This document shows, piece by piece, positions 63,056-64,000 of a DNA stretch of 64,000 bases. Position numbers and translations under genes: made by a program. Numbering within the stretch: the first letter of the stretch is position 1; each line of letters starts with the position of its first letter. Below the pieces are notes generated by a model, which searched no databases, had not been told where the DNA came from, and was given only the letters and a program-made list of their open reading frames with translations. Source of the DNA: Rothia gullae (GTDB taxonomy: Bacteria; Actinomycetota; Actinomycetes; Actinomycetales; Micrococcaceae); the NCBI RefSeq assembly GCF_024294905.1, contig NZ_JANCOC010000002.1, forward strand, positions 142,277 to 206,276. The letters are read 5' to 3'.

Positions 63056-64000
63056 TTAGCCAGCGAAGTGGCCGGTCACCTCCGCCAAACGCGCCGGATT
63101 CACCAAATCAGGGTGCGTACCCTCCAGCAGCACCGCACGGAACGACGACGCATGCGCCGACCAACCCGCCGCATCCAAATACGGCTGATCCTCATGCGGC
63201 ACACCCACCAGCAACACGTCCCCTTCAAAGAACGCCTGCTCAGCACCACGCATCAACGCCGCCGAAGCACGCATACTACCCAGGCACACGCCCAACTTCT
63301 CCTCCGGCAGGTAACCCATCGCCGAACCCGCCCGCTGCAAACGCTCCAACGTACCCGGCAGGTCAAGCTGCTCATCAGCGGCAGGCTCCGGCAAACCGCC
63401 CATACGCAACAGCGCACGGAAGCTCTCCTGCTCATCCGGCGCAGGCACACCCTGCCACTGCTCCGAAGGATACGCATCCAACAGGATGACGCGCTCAACC
63501 TGCGCACCCGCAGCCTGCGCCAAAGCCGCCACCTGCACCGCGGCAGTACCACCCACAGACCAGCCCATCAACGCAAAACGACGCGGCAACGAACGCTCCG
63601 CCAGGGTCTTCTCAATCAGCTTCAGGTAGCCCTCAGCCAACTCCTGCAGGCTCGACGCGAACCCAGCCTGCGGGTCAGAGAACGCCTCAGCCTGCACAGC
63701 ATACACACCCTGCTGAGCCGGAAGATGCGAGAGATACCCCGCATAGCACCAGCCCAAACCGCCCGCAGGCGGCAGAATAAACAGCGGCGCGGGGGCCTCG
63801 GTAGCGTCATGCGCGGTAGGTTGTTCTCGTAGCGGCAGAACCGGCGCGAACTCCGCACCCTCGCCACGCTCGCCCGCAATGGACGCCGCCAAAGCCTGCA
63901 CCGTCGGATGCGCAAACAGCGCACCAATGCTCACGCTCAGACCCAGCTGCTCCTCCACCGCGGCAATCACCTCAAGAGCCGCCAGCGAATGACCGCCCGA
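63056..64000 (-). CDS. C-terminal end of a non-ribosomal peptide synthetase: PCP plus thioesterase (partial)
   Basis: The reading frame is open to the window edge, so only the last ~314 residues are seen. It begins inside a peptidyl carrier domain: GGHSLAALEVIAAVEEQLG includes the phosphopantetheine serine. A type I thioesterase follows, with FILPPAGGLGWCYAGYL, the nucleophile in GWSVGG (GxSxG), ILLDAYPSEQW with the acidic residue, and the catalytic His in EGTHPDLV. The PCP-TE order matches EntF/DhbF-like siderophore synthetases. Rothia mucilaginosa is reported to make enterobactin, so an EntF-like role is a fair inference. The condensation and adenylation domains needed to confirm it lie outside the window. 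Confidence 0.88.
   Translation of the reverse strand, partial: SGGHSLAALEVIAAVEEQLGLSVSIGALFAHPTVQALAASIAGERGEGAEFAPVLPLREQPTAHDATEAPAPLFILPPAGGLGWCYAGYLSHLPAQQGVYAVQAEAFSDPQAGFASSLQELAEGYLKLIEKTLAERSLPRRFALMGWSVGGTAAVQVAALAQAAGAQVERVILLDAYPSEQWQGVPAPDEQESFRALLRMGGLPEPAADEQLDLPGTLERLQRAGSAMGYLPEEKLGVCLGSMRASAALMRGAEQAFFEGDVLLVGVPHEDQPYLDAAGWSAHASSFRAVLLEGTHPDLVNPARLAEVTGHFAG

Noticed and set aside
1-64000. CRISPR arrays, insertion sequences, prophage or replication origin
   Set aside because: No regularly spaced repeats, transposase or integrase genes, or DnaA-box clusters were seen in the window.

Overview
The window looks like chromosomal DNA of a high-GC actinobacterium of the family Micrococcaceae, most likely Rothia (R. 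mucilaginosa-like). This is inferred from gene content and order: trpBA-lgt-pyk; thiL-DAK2-recG-rsmD-coaD-yceD-rpmF-rnc-mutM; leuCD-murA-plsC-gpsA-ddl; a divergent IclR regulator next to leuCD; an OleBC fusion; a homodimeric-type aceE; tandem DUF6318-like lipoproteins; and the end of an EntF-like NRPS. No mobile element, CRISPR array or rRNA was seen. There is one tRNA (Val, TAC). The first ~130 bases are unnatural homopolymer runs and look like a contig-end artefact.

Layout. 0.3-7.5 kb: pyk (-), a flavodoxin-like gene and a secreted GH25 lysozyme with LGFP repeats (+), and a zinc alcohol dehydrogenase (-), separated by long gaps with structured repeats. 8-15 kb: lgt, trpA, trpB and smc, all (-). 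15.2-21.8 kb: an inserted-looking block holding oleA-oleBC-oleD (+) and a Panacea antitoxin/GNAT toxin pair (-), lying between smc and mutM. 22-33 kb: mutM, rnc, rpmF, DUF177, coaD, rsmD, recG, DAK2 protein and thiL, all (-). RecG carries a histone-H1-like N-terminal extension of about 350 residues. 33-43 kb: a Pro/Thr-repeat membrane-anchored surface protein, then ddl, gpsA, plsC, murA, leuD and leuC, all (-), with decayed coding sequence between murA and leuD. 43.6-48.5 kb: an IclR/NdgR-type regulator (+), then two tandem dynamin-like GTPases (-). 49-54 kb: one decayed and four intact paralogous twin-arginine lipoproteins (+). 54.4-58.3 kb: cysK and cysE (+), gnd (-) and tRNA-Val (-). 58.7-64 kb: aceE (+), a duplicated terminator block with a gene-tail remnant, a low-GC lipoprotein (-), and the PCP-thioesterase end of an NRPS (-) that runs off the window.

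Functional themes. The Ole genes should condense two fatty acyl-CoAs into a long-chain internal olefin through a beta-lactone. cysE and cysK make cysteine from serine. trpBA performs the last step of tryptophan synthesis, and leuCD performs leucine isomerisation, probably under the divergent IclR-type regulator. murA and ddl serve peptidoglycan, plsC and gpsA serve phospholipid, and lgt serves lipoprotein maturation; the four lipoproteins here would be Lgt substrates. The best candidates for a little-described system are the Panacea-GNAT toxin-antitoxin pair with a palindromic operator candidate, the Tat-lipoprotein paralogue array, and the RecG with a basic extension.
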